DNA of 64,000 bases from Epiperipatus broadwayi (Eukaryota > Onychophora > Udeonychophora > Euonychophora > Peripatidae), in contig JAQFVV010012574.1 of NCBI GenBank assembly GCA_028023455.1, positions 791,501-855,500 of the forward strand, given 5' to 3'. Shown one piece after another: positions 48,674 to 60,029 of this stretch. The notes under the pieces are model-generated. The model searched no databases and was not told where the DNA came from. It saw nothing but the letters and a program-made list of their open reading frames with translations. The position numbers and the translations under genes are program-made. Numbering within the stretch: position 1 is the stretch's first letter; each line of letters starts with the position of its first letter.

Positions 48674-49045
48674 TTGATGGCTTCCATTAGCTATTCTACC
48701 ATGAAATCTCATGATGAAACACTTGTCATTCTCCCTGTTCCTGAAAAATTTGTCCACTTCATTTTTTTCTTTTTGTGCAAAAGGTTCTCATCAATTTTAA
48801 CAATTTTGTTAAGGCCTCTAATATTACATTTTTCTCTGCTAAACCAAGCTCTGTTTTCCCCCATTCTATGGATGTTAATTTGTGGGCCCATCTGGCTCAC
48901 TATCAAGACATGGAATTATCAAACCCTCCAACTATGTTCCCTTATGAAGGTCTGTTTTATTATGACATCTTTGAATATTACAATGCTATTGCTTGTCCAA
49001 AGTGTAACTGTACTCAACCGCATTGATCATTTTGTACTGTTTTAA
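48674..49045 (+). CDS. Unrecognised open frame(s), possible element fragment
   Basis: A balanced-composition stretch holds overlapping open frames: 48674-49045 (123 codons, +), 48775-49026 (83 codons, + in another frame) and an antisense frame. The 83-codon frame has the more protein-like composition, with PHSMDVNLWAHLAHYQD and FEYYNAIACPKCNCTQPH, the last part carrying a CxxCxC pattern. I cannot match any of these to a family. Composition unlike the surroundings suggests a fragment of a transposable element or an exon, but which strand and frame is real, if any, is not clear. Confidence 0.25.
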   Translation: MMASISYSTMKSHDETLVILPVPEKFVHFIFFFLCKRFSSILTILLRPLILHFSLLNQALFSPILWMLICGPIWLTIKTWNYQTLQLCSLMKVCFIMTSLNITMLLLVQSVTVLNRIDHFVLF

Positions 49046-49049
49046 AAAA

Positions 49050-50230
49050 AAGAAAAAAATTATAGTAGTAATCAGAAAATTGGAAAAAATAAATCAGCAC
49101 TAAAGTAAAAAACACTTTGAAAACTTGTCTGAACAAAATCTGGAGAATAAATGAAAGTGAAATTTATCACATTATTGGAGAAGATCAGATAAGATTGCAG
49201 GGTTTATTTAATAGGATCACGAGGATTATACATTTATCATGAATGTGGAAAGGCATACTATTTGTCTTACATTGCAGGAATAATATGTAAGTATTGTATT
49301 TTCTAAATACTACATCATACATTTGCATTTAAAATCAGAAACAATTTATTGAATGATTGATGGCCTGAACAACTTTATATTGAAAATAAGAGAGAATTTA
49401 ATTACTTGCTATGTGTTGACTATCACAAGGATGCATTTTTGTATTAATTTTATAAAATCTTTGACCCAGTTCTAAAGTTATTTTTTTTAAAAAATGATGT
49501 TTTATGAACCATCTTGATTAATTCTAAAAATGGTATAGCTTATATGACAGATTTGTTTAATAAATTTTAACGGAATACATTTATAGCTCTGGGCTGATAA
49601 ACTAAATTTAATCAGAAATTTAAAATTCATATTTCTTTATTTATACCAACACTTCTGTACAAACAAAATTTAGGATGAAAAAAATTCAATCAATTGTCAC
49701 ATTTATTAATAGTTTTGAAAAAGTAGGATGAAGAACTTGCTTACCTATTACCAACACTAGAAGGCTTTTCATTCTGACTATAATGAATGATTTGAAGACA
49801 TTCTAAAATTTAACATACTTGATTAGCCAACTGGGTTTTGGATTCATATGCAAGTACAAATACAAAAAAATATCCATAATTTTAATAACTGATAAAAGTA
49901 ACAACAAATAAGGAATTGAAATTGAAATTCGAAGGTAACTACCAACATTCTGGCTGCAAAACAGATGATTATACTTACAAAATGTTTTTAATTGCATTTC
50001 CTGTATCATATTCAGTGGAACATTGATTCATTGCAGATATAAATCTATTACCATATTACTTCAAATTTAACCCACACTAAATTTTGGAGTCATAGAATTA
50101 GGGTGTAGCTTAAATTCAAGGTATATTTTAATATACTAATTTCTGCCAATCTCCCACTCTCCAACAATTGCATCTTTGCTTTATGCTCTACGCATGTGCA
50201 TAGTATTACCTTACAATCACTGATAGAAGT
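49050..50230. other. A/T-rich spacer
   Basis: No feature supported. Confidence 0.45.
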
Positions 50231-50236
50231 TTATTT

Positions 50237-50519
50237 GGGGGGGGGGGTCCTCATTCACACTTCTTTTAATTCCCATTTAACTAAATAAAAATGTTTATTA
50301 TTTTTCAATACCTATTATAAAATCATTTTTATATTTTTTTTCCAATTTTAAAATCCTACTGCATGCACTGTATTACGATCAACGGATCACAGCTTATTGA
50401 GGGAGTCCCATTCACACTTTACTTTTAGTTCCTATTTAAGTAAATAAAAATGTTTATTAATTTTTAATACTTATTATAAAATTATTTTTATATTTTTTTC
50501 TAATTTTAAAATCCTACTC
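50237..50519. repeat. Two-copy tandem duplication with poly-G run
   Basis: Copies at about 50248-50358 and 50406-50519 share CATTCACACTT...TTAATTCC and a long common A/T segment ending AATTTTAAAATCCTACT. Similarity is high over about 110 bases. An 11-base G run precedes copy 1, unusual for such A/T-rich DNA. Confidence 0.8.
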
Positions 50520-50524
50520 TGAAT

Positions 50525-52735
50525 ACAATTAATTAATTATAGTGATTTAAGAAAGATGCTAACATAAATAAAGTCTAACATTAATAAATTGACAACAGCA
50601 TACTAGGTTCATCCTTCTAATTAGGATTATTTTTAATGTTATTTGTGATTATTTTAATATATTAATTTTCTATGGTTAGTGTGTATATTACTACAATTAA
50701 TTTGAAAAAATAATATTATAATTTCAAATTTTAAAATGTTCTACAACATAATAGAATTATAGATATATCAAAGAAACAGTATCTTTCTGTTTATTCACTT
50801 TAAAAAGATAGATTTCTAAGGAGATTTTTTTTTTCTCAGAAGGGAATGGGAGACAAATAAGTTTGGGAACCTCTGACCTTTCCAAATTAAACCATCAAAA
50901 TATCACAAAAAATTATTTTGCTGATAGTAAATTGACTTAGATATACAAATTTCTATATTTAATTTCTCAGTAATTTCCTATAATTTCATCAATAAAGGGG
51001 GCATTTATTATAAAAATATTTAATACTTTCAATATAAGCCCTTTCAATTTCAATGTATATCCAGAAACTCAAAAGCCATTTTATAATTAATAAAACCTAA
51101 GCGTTCTAGAAATTTTTATTTATTATATTTTTGAATTATTTTATTTATTACTTATGGTTAAATATGCATATCAACTTCTAAATATTTATTCACTTGGTTG
51201 TGAAAAACTTAACTTTCTTTCTAATCATCAGAAAAAGAGAGAGAATCTTTTCTTATATATATAAAAGTTTATTATTCTTGTTGATAGAAATATTATATCT
51301 AATGTCTGTTATTTAAAAATAATGAATTTGTTTTTAAAATAAACAAATAAGGCTAAAATAGTCTAACTTTTCATGCTCGCAAGTGTTTGTAGGTTTTCAA
51401 TACTTCTTAAATAGTTATATGTTTAAATATAAGAAAGCTATAAAAATTACAAAAAAAATTATAACAAATGATAAATTTTTAAAAGAATTTTTCCCATGCT
51501 TTTTCTTTCACCTCGAAATTGACTTTTACTTATCTGTTATTAACCTTTATTAACATTATCTTTAGCAACCAAAACCAAATAGTAATTATTATTTTTGCTT
51601 TGTAAATGGTAATTGTTTCATTCATAAAACACCTGATGATCCCAAGTATTACATGAGAAACTTCCATTAATTTAATTACTTATTCTTAATTAATCCATCT
51701 TATATTTAAATATGTGAAGAAAATATTTTATTGGTTAGTACACATGACCCTTTCTTTTCTACAAAGAAAAGGAAGTTAGAATATAGAAGTTATATCTCTA
51801 ATTATACAAAAGATCAAATATATAATTAGAGTCGATCTGCAGATTCATAACTTTGAATGGATATCAACAAAATAAAATTATGACAAGTGGGAGGTTTATA
51901 ATACTTCAGCAATATTAGATGTCTAGCTTTTTTTTTACATTTGCCAAAAGCAAAAAATTTCTAAATCTATTTACTTTTTACATACATTACGAACGATATT
52001 TTGAAAAAATAAAATAAAACATTGTGTGTAGGAGCATTAAATGGTAATTTAATTTTATAATCATCTAAACTTTTATTACTTTTTTTAAAAGAAAGTATTT
52101 AGCTCTTATAATGTTTAAGAACAATATTATCAGCAAATAAAAAATAAAGAACTTTTTAATAACATTTTCTATTGTAAAATTGTAAATATATAGCTAACAA
52201 AAATATTTTATTACTCTTTTTTTTTAATCATAGATTATGCTACTTGCGAAAATTTTTAAATTATAATTTCAAGCTCACTAAACCAGGTTCTGAAATATTT
52301 CAAAATTAGTAACTCACATCAGAAAATATTTTGGAATACGACTGTGCCTTAGCGTGTGTATCATAAAATATTATACAATAGTTAGTTTTAGTTTTCTGTC
52401 AATGGCAAAGGAATCTATAAATACTTATTTAGTGATGAAAAATATTTATATGTCTTCTAAAATGTCAAAAACATCCAAAGACAATAATCCTACAGGTAAC
52501 AGTAATACAAAAAAAAAAAGAAGCTTTAATTGAAAAGAAAGTAAAATTCTTTTAAAAAATAAAATCATTCAAGTTTATATCACAACAAGTTTTCATTCTG
52601 GTGAAAATGTAAAGAACTTTTATACTGAATATATTGAAAATAAATACTGCCTAACGCTATACTAGTAATTATCAATAAAATAGAAATCCATATAACTTAA
52701 CAATATTAGGCAAAAACAAAATTTCACTACAATTC
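50525..52735. other. A/T-rich spacer
   Basis: No gene, RNA or strong repeat seen. Confidence 0.45.
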
Positions 52736-52742
52736 TTCCACT

Positions 52743-53095
52743 ACCATGGTTCCATCTATTAACAAATAGACCTTGCCAAGGGATATTCAACTAAACATGT
52801 AACATATATAGATATAAAACAAATAGCCTTCTCATCATTCACTTCAAAAACTAACTTCATTTCACATCAAAGGATGTCTTCATGAGATTGATGACCTCTG
52901 ATTCAAAAGCTTTTATTATCACAATGCAGAAATTATCTTTTATAGAAAAAGTTAATTGAAAAAAAAAGTAAAAGAAACTTTGATGATAAAAGCTTTTGAA
53001 TCTGAGGCCATCAATCTCATAAAGACATTCTTTGATGTGAAAGGTAATTAGTTGTTGAAGTGGATGATAGGAAGATTATTTGTTTTATATATACT
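52743..53095. repeat. Inverted PLE 3' tails
   Basis: Arms about 52805-52915 and 52985-53095 are inverted copies. Both match the PLE tail at 63150-63300, which ends GGTCTATTTGTTAATAGATG and then AACCATGGT. The minus-strand copy retains this end at 52743-52780. The shared peptide-like segment is ESEAINLMK, then a lysine-tryptophan block. Another case of head-to-head PLE ends. Confidence 0.7.
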
Positions 53096-53169
53096 TAGAC
53101 AATCCCAATATCAATAACAATCAACAATTCAAACTGTTGTCAAGGCAACCTCCTTTTAACAATAAAGGT
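53094..53169 (-). repeat. Dispersed repeat R, copy 2
   Basis: Reverse complement of 17030-17105 with few differences. A shorter third piece is at 53450-53486 in the same orientation as this copy. It abuts the inverted PLE tails. Confidence 0.7.
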
Positions 53170-53171
53170 TG

Positions 53172-53276
53172 AATCCCAACCTTTATTAATGGTCCAATAT
53201 ATTTATATAGACACTAAAGATTGCAACTTGATCACAGAGATTGAAATTATTGATACAAAAAAGTTTAAATAAACTT
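53172..53276 (+). repeat. Dispersed repeat, partner of 42130-42222
   Basis: Shares TTACTAATGGTCCA-like, GACACTAAAGATTGCAACTT and the AAGTTTAAATAAAC ending with the 42-kb copy. Confidence 0.6.
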
Positions 53277-53279
53277 TTT

Positions 53280-53935
53280 TAAACAGATAAATATAACCAC
53301 TTCTGAATGCAGACTAATGAATAGTGAATTATAACATTACAAACTGCAATTATAATTTTCAAATTGCACCCAAAGTATCACTTAAATAATAAGTGTAATA
53401 ATACTGAAAGCTAAATGTCTTTGTAAGTAATCATTAAAAGCCAGTCGATACTTAGACAATCCCAATATCAATAACAATCAACAATTTTTTTTAAATAATC
53501 TAAACAGAAAATAAACATGAAAGCATCTTAATAAACTCAGCAGAGTGAAATGACATCAAGATTATAATAGTGCTCAATATATTAAATTAAAAATAATTTT
53601 TACTTAATTAGATGTAAAACATGAATTAAAGCAAAAGTAAAAAGAAAAGTACCAATAAAATGATTAAATAAGCTGTTGATTTCTCTATTTTCAAATATAC
53701 TGTATTGAATTTAAGCTAGAATTTAGAGATTCATTTAAAATATTAGTAGGCCTGAAAACTGGCTCAAACTTGCATGAGATCAATAAGACAAAAAACAATA
53801 ATTTACCAATAAATTTTTTTACTGACACAAAGCAATGTATTTAGAGAAGGGAAGGAGAATATAAAAATAATAAAATTTTTGAATGTAACATAGCTCAATA
53901 TATATATAAATGCTTTGCTTGAGTTGGTTTTTTAA
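53280..53935. other. A/T-rich spacer
   Basis: Contains the short repeat R piece at 53450-53486. No gene. Confidence 0.5.
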
Positions 53936-53941
53936 ATCTAA

Positions 53942-53999
53942 TGTCCCAACTCCTCACTGAAGAGACCCATAGGTCGAAACCGGTCTGGGGATGGGGACA
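53942..53999 (+). ncRNA. Type I hammerhead ribozyme, complete core
   Basis: All invariant parts are present in order. Stem I 5' strand is 53942-53956, followed by CTGAAGA (53957-53963, fits CUGANGA), stem II GACC/GGTC with CATA loop (53964-53975), GAAA (53976-53979), minimal stem III A-C/G-T with CG loop (53979-53984), and C at 53985 as the cleavage-site nucleotide. Stem I 3' strand TGGGGA (86-91) pairs with TCCTCA (51-56; one G-U), and after a small internal loop GGGACA (94-99) pairs perfectly with TGTCCC (42-47). Type I hammerheads with very short stem III are characteristic of Penelope-like retroelement terminal repeats and of retrozymes, where self-cleavage generates RNA ends; the short stem III often needs dimeric action. 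PLE tails lie 0.85 kb upstream. Flanking GAGCTATTAGCACGCTC matches the outer ends of the 34-35-kb palindrome. Confidence 0.85.
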
Positions 54000-54261
54000 A
54001 TCCAAGATAAAAATGATTTGAATGTCTTCTCTTGTAGTAGCATTTATCATTAAAAAAAAAAGCTTGCTTAGAGCTATTAGCACGCTCTTAATTTTACATA
54101 TATATATATAAACAAAGAGAATAAATCACACTCTCCCAGGTTATGACTTTAAAGCACTCTAAATATTGAACAAAGGATTAAGAATTAAAATGAATTCATC
54201 TATTCTTGGGAGAAACATCAAAACATCACATGATTATCATTTCATATACTTACACATGCTG

Positions 54262-54434
54262 TTAATAAGAGTACCAAACTCTCCAGACAGTAGTGCCATC
54301 AAGCTAGAAACTAGTCTGGAGATGTTGGATGAGTAGATATTAGATAGAGATTTTATACACAAACCTTCCTGCATCCAGTGATTACAAAGATTTACTCCTA
54401 GTGGCACTATTGTATGGTTTGGTACTCTTATTAT
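54262..54434. repeat. Inner foldback 1, with hammerhead-like trace
   Basis: TAATAAGAGTACCAAAC at the left is inverted as GTTTGGTACTCTTATTA at the right. The left arm contains CTCTCCAGACAGTAGTGCC, then GCTAGAAACTAGTCTGGAG. The GAAAC and AGTC-TGGAG parts and the stem I pairing (CTCCA/TGGAG) mimic a hammerhead, but CUGANGA is absent. Related to the foldback at 29205-29358. Confidence 0.65.
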
Positions 54435-54480
54435 TCTTGGGAGCTCTGATGTTTATATGTATATCTTTCTTTGTCATAGT

Positions 54481-54579
54481 AATCCAGAATAGGATTAATT
54501 TATCAGCCAGGTGTATAACTGGTTATGAATTTAATAACTCTTAAGTACCTGGCTGATAAATTAATTTCACTCTGAATTA
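54481..54579. repeat. Inner foldback 2
   Basis: GATTAATTTATCAGCCAGGT at the left and ACCTGGCTGATAAATTAATT at the right are inverted copies, with weaker pairing further out. The loop is about 28 bases. Confidence 0.75.
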
Positions 54580-54724
54580 TCAACAGTGTCGGAAAAGTTA
54601 TGCTTATAAACACCAGAGTTCCCAAAAATAGGTAGATTTATTCTATTCTTGGTCCTTTGTTCAAATTTAGAATGTTTTTAAATCATAGCTTGGGAAAGAG
54701 TGATTTACTCCCTTTGTTTAAAAA

Positions 54725-55015
54725 TAATAATAATAAATATTAAATTCATAAAGAATGGAATATCTTTTTTTTTTCACAATGTTATAGAAAAAGTATGATA
54801 TAATATAATACAACTTCAAAATAGTAAGACAACATATAGAAATAAATAAAAGTTTTAAGGATATAAAATTTCATCTTGATATTTGGAGGAAAAAAAGTTA
54901 TTTCAATCATAGAAAGATAACATTATTGAAAACAGGGGAAACAAAATTATTTGGAAGAATTCTACATAGAATTATAGAGTAATAAAAACCCAGAATAATC
55001 ACAATAATATAAATT
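54725..55015. other. A/T-rich spacer
   Basis: No feature supported. Confidence 0.45.
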
Positions 55016-55019
55016 AAAT

Positions 55020-55200
55020 GTTGTGCATTTTCAATAAAGATGTGAGATGTGCAATTAAATTTATAAAAAACAGAAAAACTCCAGGAATTGATAAAATCTT
55101 TATAGGTAATTTAAAACAAACAAGTTAAGAAACAGCAAAACTATTATCAAATTATAAACAATATAACTATATGGATTGTTGATATTAAGAAAGCTAACAA
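55020..55200 (+). pseudogene. LINE linker fragment related to 39220 copy
   Basis: The plus strand encodes VRCAIKFIKNRKTPGIDKI, the A-I-x-x-x-K-N-x-K-T-P-G-x-D motif before LINE RT. It aligns with MRYAIKSR and TPGNNGFINN at 39280-39340, and neighbouring bases (TTTTCAATAAAG-ATGAGAT) also agree, so the two are copies of one LINE family. The key PGID residues are retained here. No RT core is recognisable downstream. Confidence 0.6.
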
Positions 55201-55204
55201 AAAT

Positions 55205-58200
55205 ACATAAAAAAATTGTAGATTTATCAACCTTCAATTACTTTTTTTTTAAAAATATCATTTACTCTGTGTTGTTTAACATAATGACATTATAACAGAC
55301 TCGAGAGCTAAAGATTCCTGGGTTGGAACTTTGGCAAGTAAACATTACATGGGTTTTGATATTTAAAAAAGAAATCATTAATTTAACATTATTAATCATT
55401 TATCAAAAGTGAAAAGTGGAATCATATGGGATTTAAAAATATGAATTGCCTTTAAGCAAGAAGTGAAAATAAATGTTATCTTTTCTAGAAAAGAATTCAT
55501 TTAATAATATAAAACTGAAAAATATTGTATCAAAAATGTAAGACCAATCCAGTGTACTTTCCTAATTTCTGGTTATGATTCTAATGGATTTACTATTATG
55601 GCAGCATTCTTTATTAGATTGTACATGTAAAATTAATAAATAAATTTTCTAAAAAAGTATTTTATGTTAACTTGAACATGGGTGAAGAAAACTCCCTCTA
55701 TATTATAAAGATTATCTCATATACACTCAAAAGAAAGATAATATTGATCACTTTTCATTGGAATATATAAGTGAGAAAATGATATAACTGGAAACTATGG
55801 TGAATTAAAGTATTTTATAAACCAAGTTCATTGCAAAATAAATTAAAAGACAACTGTGCAATATGTAAACAGATTAATGAACAGACATGTGATATATGTA
55901 AGTATCTGTAGTTCACAGACTATTTTTAATTTTCTGGATTTAGAATTTTCATAATCACTTATGAATGTTTTTTTTATGAGGATAAAGATAACAATAAAAA
56001 GCATTTGATTCATAACTGATTTTGTAGGCATTTTTGTGATGGTTAAAATTTTGAAATATATTGACATAGAACTAAGATATCATATTTTTTAAAATATTAA
56101 TCAAAATACAATCGAGTGATTAGATTACATAACAACAGCAAGAAAACATTAGGAAAAAATATCTGTCAAGCATTTACAGCAATTTTATGAAAAATAGTAT
56201 GTGACATAAAATTAAATCTAATAAAATAAGAAGGAATGATAATTATTAACTATTTTTATTTTGTTGTTGATATGAATGCTTTCAAGAGCAATGTTTCAGA
56301 GCTTGAGGAAATGCTACAGATGTAAGCAAAATAATAGAATTTGAAAAAACACAAAATAATGTTCAATATTTTTTTAAAAAAAAAAAAGATTTATATTAAT
56401 GAATTACAGTAAGATAACATATATGATTATCTTGATCAAATTAATTATAGAAATTGAAACATAATGCAATTAATCAATTAATCATAAATTAATTAGGATA
56501 AAATGCTTATATAAAAAGTAAAATAATACTAAAAGGAAATATACTTATGTGTTTAAACAGAAAATTTAAAAAAATCCACCAATATTTAGTTACAGATTTG
56601 AGACTTAAACTTTCAATTTATTATTTTTATACCAAAAATTTAAAAATATCAAATATTGTTTTCTTAAACTAAAATGTTCAAATAAATCGAATAAAATCAG
56701 GAATGAAATGTAATAATTTGGCTGAATTTATTTTTACTAAAATAGATGAAATAACAAGAATTCTATGTCTATATTACAATGGCTTCATTAAAATTTAGGA
56801 CCTATTAAGAACATGACTTAAAATATTTTTTCTTAATAAAAAAAGTTATTTAGAAACTTTTTGGCTTCCATTCATGTGATTATATAATGTTGTGTATGAG
56901 AGTAAGTATTTAATTCTGTGGATGTGATTGCAAATGGCCTCTGTGATGACTACAGTGTAAAAATAAAAAACCTATTCATCATTAGTTTATAAAAATTATT
57001 GTTAATATATTTTTTCTTTAGGACAAACAATGTTATTATAAAAGAAATAGAGAGGATATTAATATATTTTAGATAGCCAGCCTGGTTATACATGAAAACA
57101 GTTTAAAATCGATAAAAATATTCAATATTAAAATATAATAACTATATTAGGTAAAAGAATACCTAAAATATAATATAAATAAATAAAGTATAAAAAGGTG
57201 AAATATTGCATTAAGTATTGTTTATATAGTAAACATTTATGGAAATGCAGATGATGGATGAATCAGTTTTTAAATAGTCCTCTCTAGGCAAATAATTGTC
57301 CAGCAGTTTGGCATTATTTAGCAGACTTGCTTTTAGCATTAGCTATAATTAGCATATTTTCTATGATCTAATTATTAGAAAAAAATATTAAGCCTGACTA
57401 GAATCTGAAAAAAAAATGTTCAAGTTTCCAAGCTATGAGTGATGATAGATATGTTTGTTACTATGGCACCCATTCCTTATATGCCATTGACTGCATATTA
57501 TTATTATTATAGTTATTATTATTTTATTGAAATATATTTAATTTTGAAACTATATGCATTATTAACAAAAAGATGTGTGACCAAATGAGAGATAAATGAA
57601 AATTATCTTCTTATCTTAAATTCACTCTAATTATTACAACCATTTATAATAAAACTAATCACCATTACTATATCAGTAGATATTGTTAGAATTAAGTGGT
57701 TACATTTAATTTGTTTATAGGACTAATTTCAAAATATCATATCCTTTAAAAAAAATTATGTTTCAATACTCTATGAATATAAACATAGGGATAGACGGAA
57801 AGATTCAAGAGCTAAAGACCTCTAGAATTGTTTAGCTTTTACTTCAGATGCCTACATGTCACAAGATTTCCTAAATCTTTTCCATTGATATTTTAAAGTC
57901 CTTTAAATCTGATTGTCGATTCCTTTATAGACAGAAAATTATTTAGTAAATTTCATCAAACTTAAGTAACTTAAAATAGAGAAAGTGCAAAAGATATCCT
58001 CTTCCTTTCTCAGCACGTTCTATTCCTATTATACATCATTTTCCTCCTTCCAATATATGTACTGTATATATAATGGATTTAAAACAATTATTGATGAAAG
58101 AATGCATGTCAGTTTTCTAATATATATGTGAAGAATAATCCCTTCCGAAATTTTACATATATATAAAAATGCTTCATTATTTATTATTACATATAAATAT

Positions 58201-59190
58201 TACCTAAGCTTATTTTATTAGACATATTTTTAAATATAATAAGCAATAATTGTAATTTTTAGAAATATATACAAATTTATTTGATAATAAATCCACCTGA
58301 TCACTGGGTGTTGTCTGTGTCAACATTTCATTTTCTGCCATCTGTAGACCATTTATTGTAGGCTTTAGTAAGTGATAATATATGTCAGGTGATAGTGCTT
58401 AATAAATCCTTATCCTGTGCTATCCTATCCAATATCCCCAGATTAGTTTACCCTTATTGCTTTCATCAATGAGGAGTTTTGGAACTTTGAATAATGTACT
58501 TAGACCTTTAGAATCTAATGTACCTTTCTTCCACCAGCTATTATTTTCCTCACCGATAAGGCTATAAGCATGAAAGTAGACTGGAATAGTGGATATGGCA
58601 GTACAAAATGAAACTTTATTAAACACTATCATCAACCATTTATTATTACTTAATAAAGCTTATAGAAAGTGGCACTGAGATAGTGAAAAAAGTATGCTAT
58701 CAAAACAGCAATATATAAAGGGTGATCATGTGATACATCTATATAGACATATAGTAGTAAGAAGGACAGTGCATAGATAGGTCTAGAAAGATATAATGAA
58801 AGAAACATTATAATATGTGTATATTGATCTAATTATTTCTGAAGATAACAACATTAAATAACAGAATGAAAATAATTCCGATAGACGATATTGCCAATTT
58901 TCAATATTAACCAGAGTCTTATCAATTAAAAAGTAACAGACTGGTTTATCTTGTAAAAGAAGAATGTCAGCGTTCATATAAATAAACCAAATAACTTTTA
59001 TCCTGCAGATGAAAATAATTTAGTATTCATATAAATAAGATATTAATATATCAAAAGAGGTTTTAGTTGCTTGCCATCCTCTTGAAACAATATATTCCAG
59101 CATTTTAATTTAACAAGTTTTTATATTCTTTTTATATTCATCATAATCTCTTGGTTCAATGTCCCAAACAACAAACTATTTTTAATACTT
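55205..59190. other. Long A/T-rich stretch without supported features
   Basis: No convincing gene. 58400-58640 is less A/T-rich and holds a 71-codon minus-strand frame without a known domain. A GTTATTATTATTATT run is at 57498-57525. Weak PLE- or LINE-like wording can be imagined in places (for example near 55840) but is not defensible. Confidence 0.45.
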
Positions 59191-59390
59191 GTATTTATAT
59201 ATTGAACTATTTTCATAATCTAATATTGATTATTGAATGTCTTTAGAAAAATTTAACTTCATTTAAATTTTCCAATTACATTCAACTGTTAATAATAGCA
59301 CACAGGTTAGAATATGCATACTGTTTCAAAAAGTATTATTCTCTTTTCTTCTTCAGTTGTTGCTGGCCTGACTAGTGACAGAACTAGCAT

Positions 59391-59453
59391 GGGAATTGAA
59401 CATAGACCCTTAGATTCTTGAATTGTAATGTTCTAACTATCTGAGCCATCCTG
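59391..59453 (-). repeat. tRNA-like SINE head, left arm
   Basis: Minus strand: GGATGGCTCAGATAGTTAGA starts the unit, with A box TGGCTCAGATAG. TGTTCAATTCCC gives the B box about 45 bases later. These are Pol III type 2 promoter signals. The remaining sequence would not fold into a clean tRNA. Confidence 0.65.
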
Positions 59454-59776
59454 CCAAAGACAACAGTCAGTAGAAATTTCATATACTTATGTATGAGGTT
59501 CCTTCTAATTTCTCCACTTTTTCCTAAGAGCAAATCTCAGTAGTTTCTATACATTATGTATAGTCACATAGATTAACTTATGTGATTCTTCACCATTGTT
59601 ACATGAGCAGTTTCTTTAAATTTTTTTCTTTATACCTTTATCATAAGTCAATTTAGTGTGACTATACATAATATATGGAAACCACTAAACAACTTTGATC
59701 TTAGAAAAAAGTGGAGAAAACAAAAGGAATCTCATAGATAACTATATGAAATTTCTACAGACTGATATCTTTCACA

Positions 59777-59840
59777 GGATGGCTCAATTAGTTAACTGTA
59801 AAATTCAATATTCATAATCTAAGGGTCCCAGTTCAATTCC
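59777..59840 (+). repeat. tRNA-like SINE head, right arm
   Basis: GGATGGCTCAATTAGTTAAC gives the A box and AGTTCAATTCC the B box. It is the inverted partner of 59391-59453 with scattered substitutions. Confidence 0.65.
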
Positions 59841-60029
59841 TATGTTAGTACTGTCATTGGCCAGGACAGCAATACAAGAAGAAGAGAAGAGAATAATATC
59901 TCTTGAAATGTTGTTCATATCTAACAGTTGAATGTAATTGGAATTTTAAATAAAGTTAAATTTTTCTAAAGACATTCAATACCTTAATATTACATGATGG
60001 TAATAGTCCAATATATAAATACAATTAAA

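Larger units (their letters stand above)
54112..54722. repeat. Nested foldbacks, outer palindrome
   Basis: Outer arms 54112-54230 and 54605-54722 are inverted copies with mismatches. Examples are AACAAAGAGAATAAATCACA at the left against GAGTGATTTACTCCCTTTGT at the right, and ATATTGAACAAAGGA against TCCTTTGTTCAAATT. Inside lie two separate complete foldbacks (54262-54434 and 54481-54579). No coding capacity. It follows the intact hammerhead by about 110 bases. Confidence 0.7.
59194..60020. repeat. 0.8-kb palindrome of two inverted tRNA-derived SINE units
   Basis: Arms about 59194-59575 and 59640-60020 are inverted copies. The outer parts match (GAATGTCTTTAGAAAAATTT at the left against AAATTTTTCTAAAGACATTC at the right), as do the inner parts (TATACATTATGTATAGTCAC against GTGACTATACATAATATATG). 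Each arm carries one tRNA-like unit oriented toward the outside. Divergence between arms is moderate. It could be a foldback transposon that captured a SINE or a head-to-head SINE insertion. Confidence 0.8.

Noticed and set aside
54262-54434. Second intact hammerhead (GCTAGAAACTAGTCTGGAG)
   Set aside because: Stem I pairing and GAAAC are present, but the CUGANGA segment is missing, so it can only be a decayed or coincidental resemblance.
58420-58635. 71-codon minus-strand frame as a host exon
   Set aside because: Composition is somewhat gene-like, but no domain, splice signals or copy elsewhere in the window support it.
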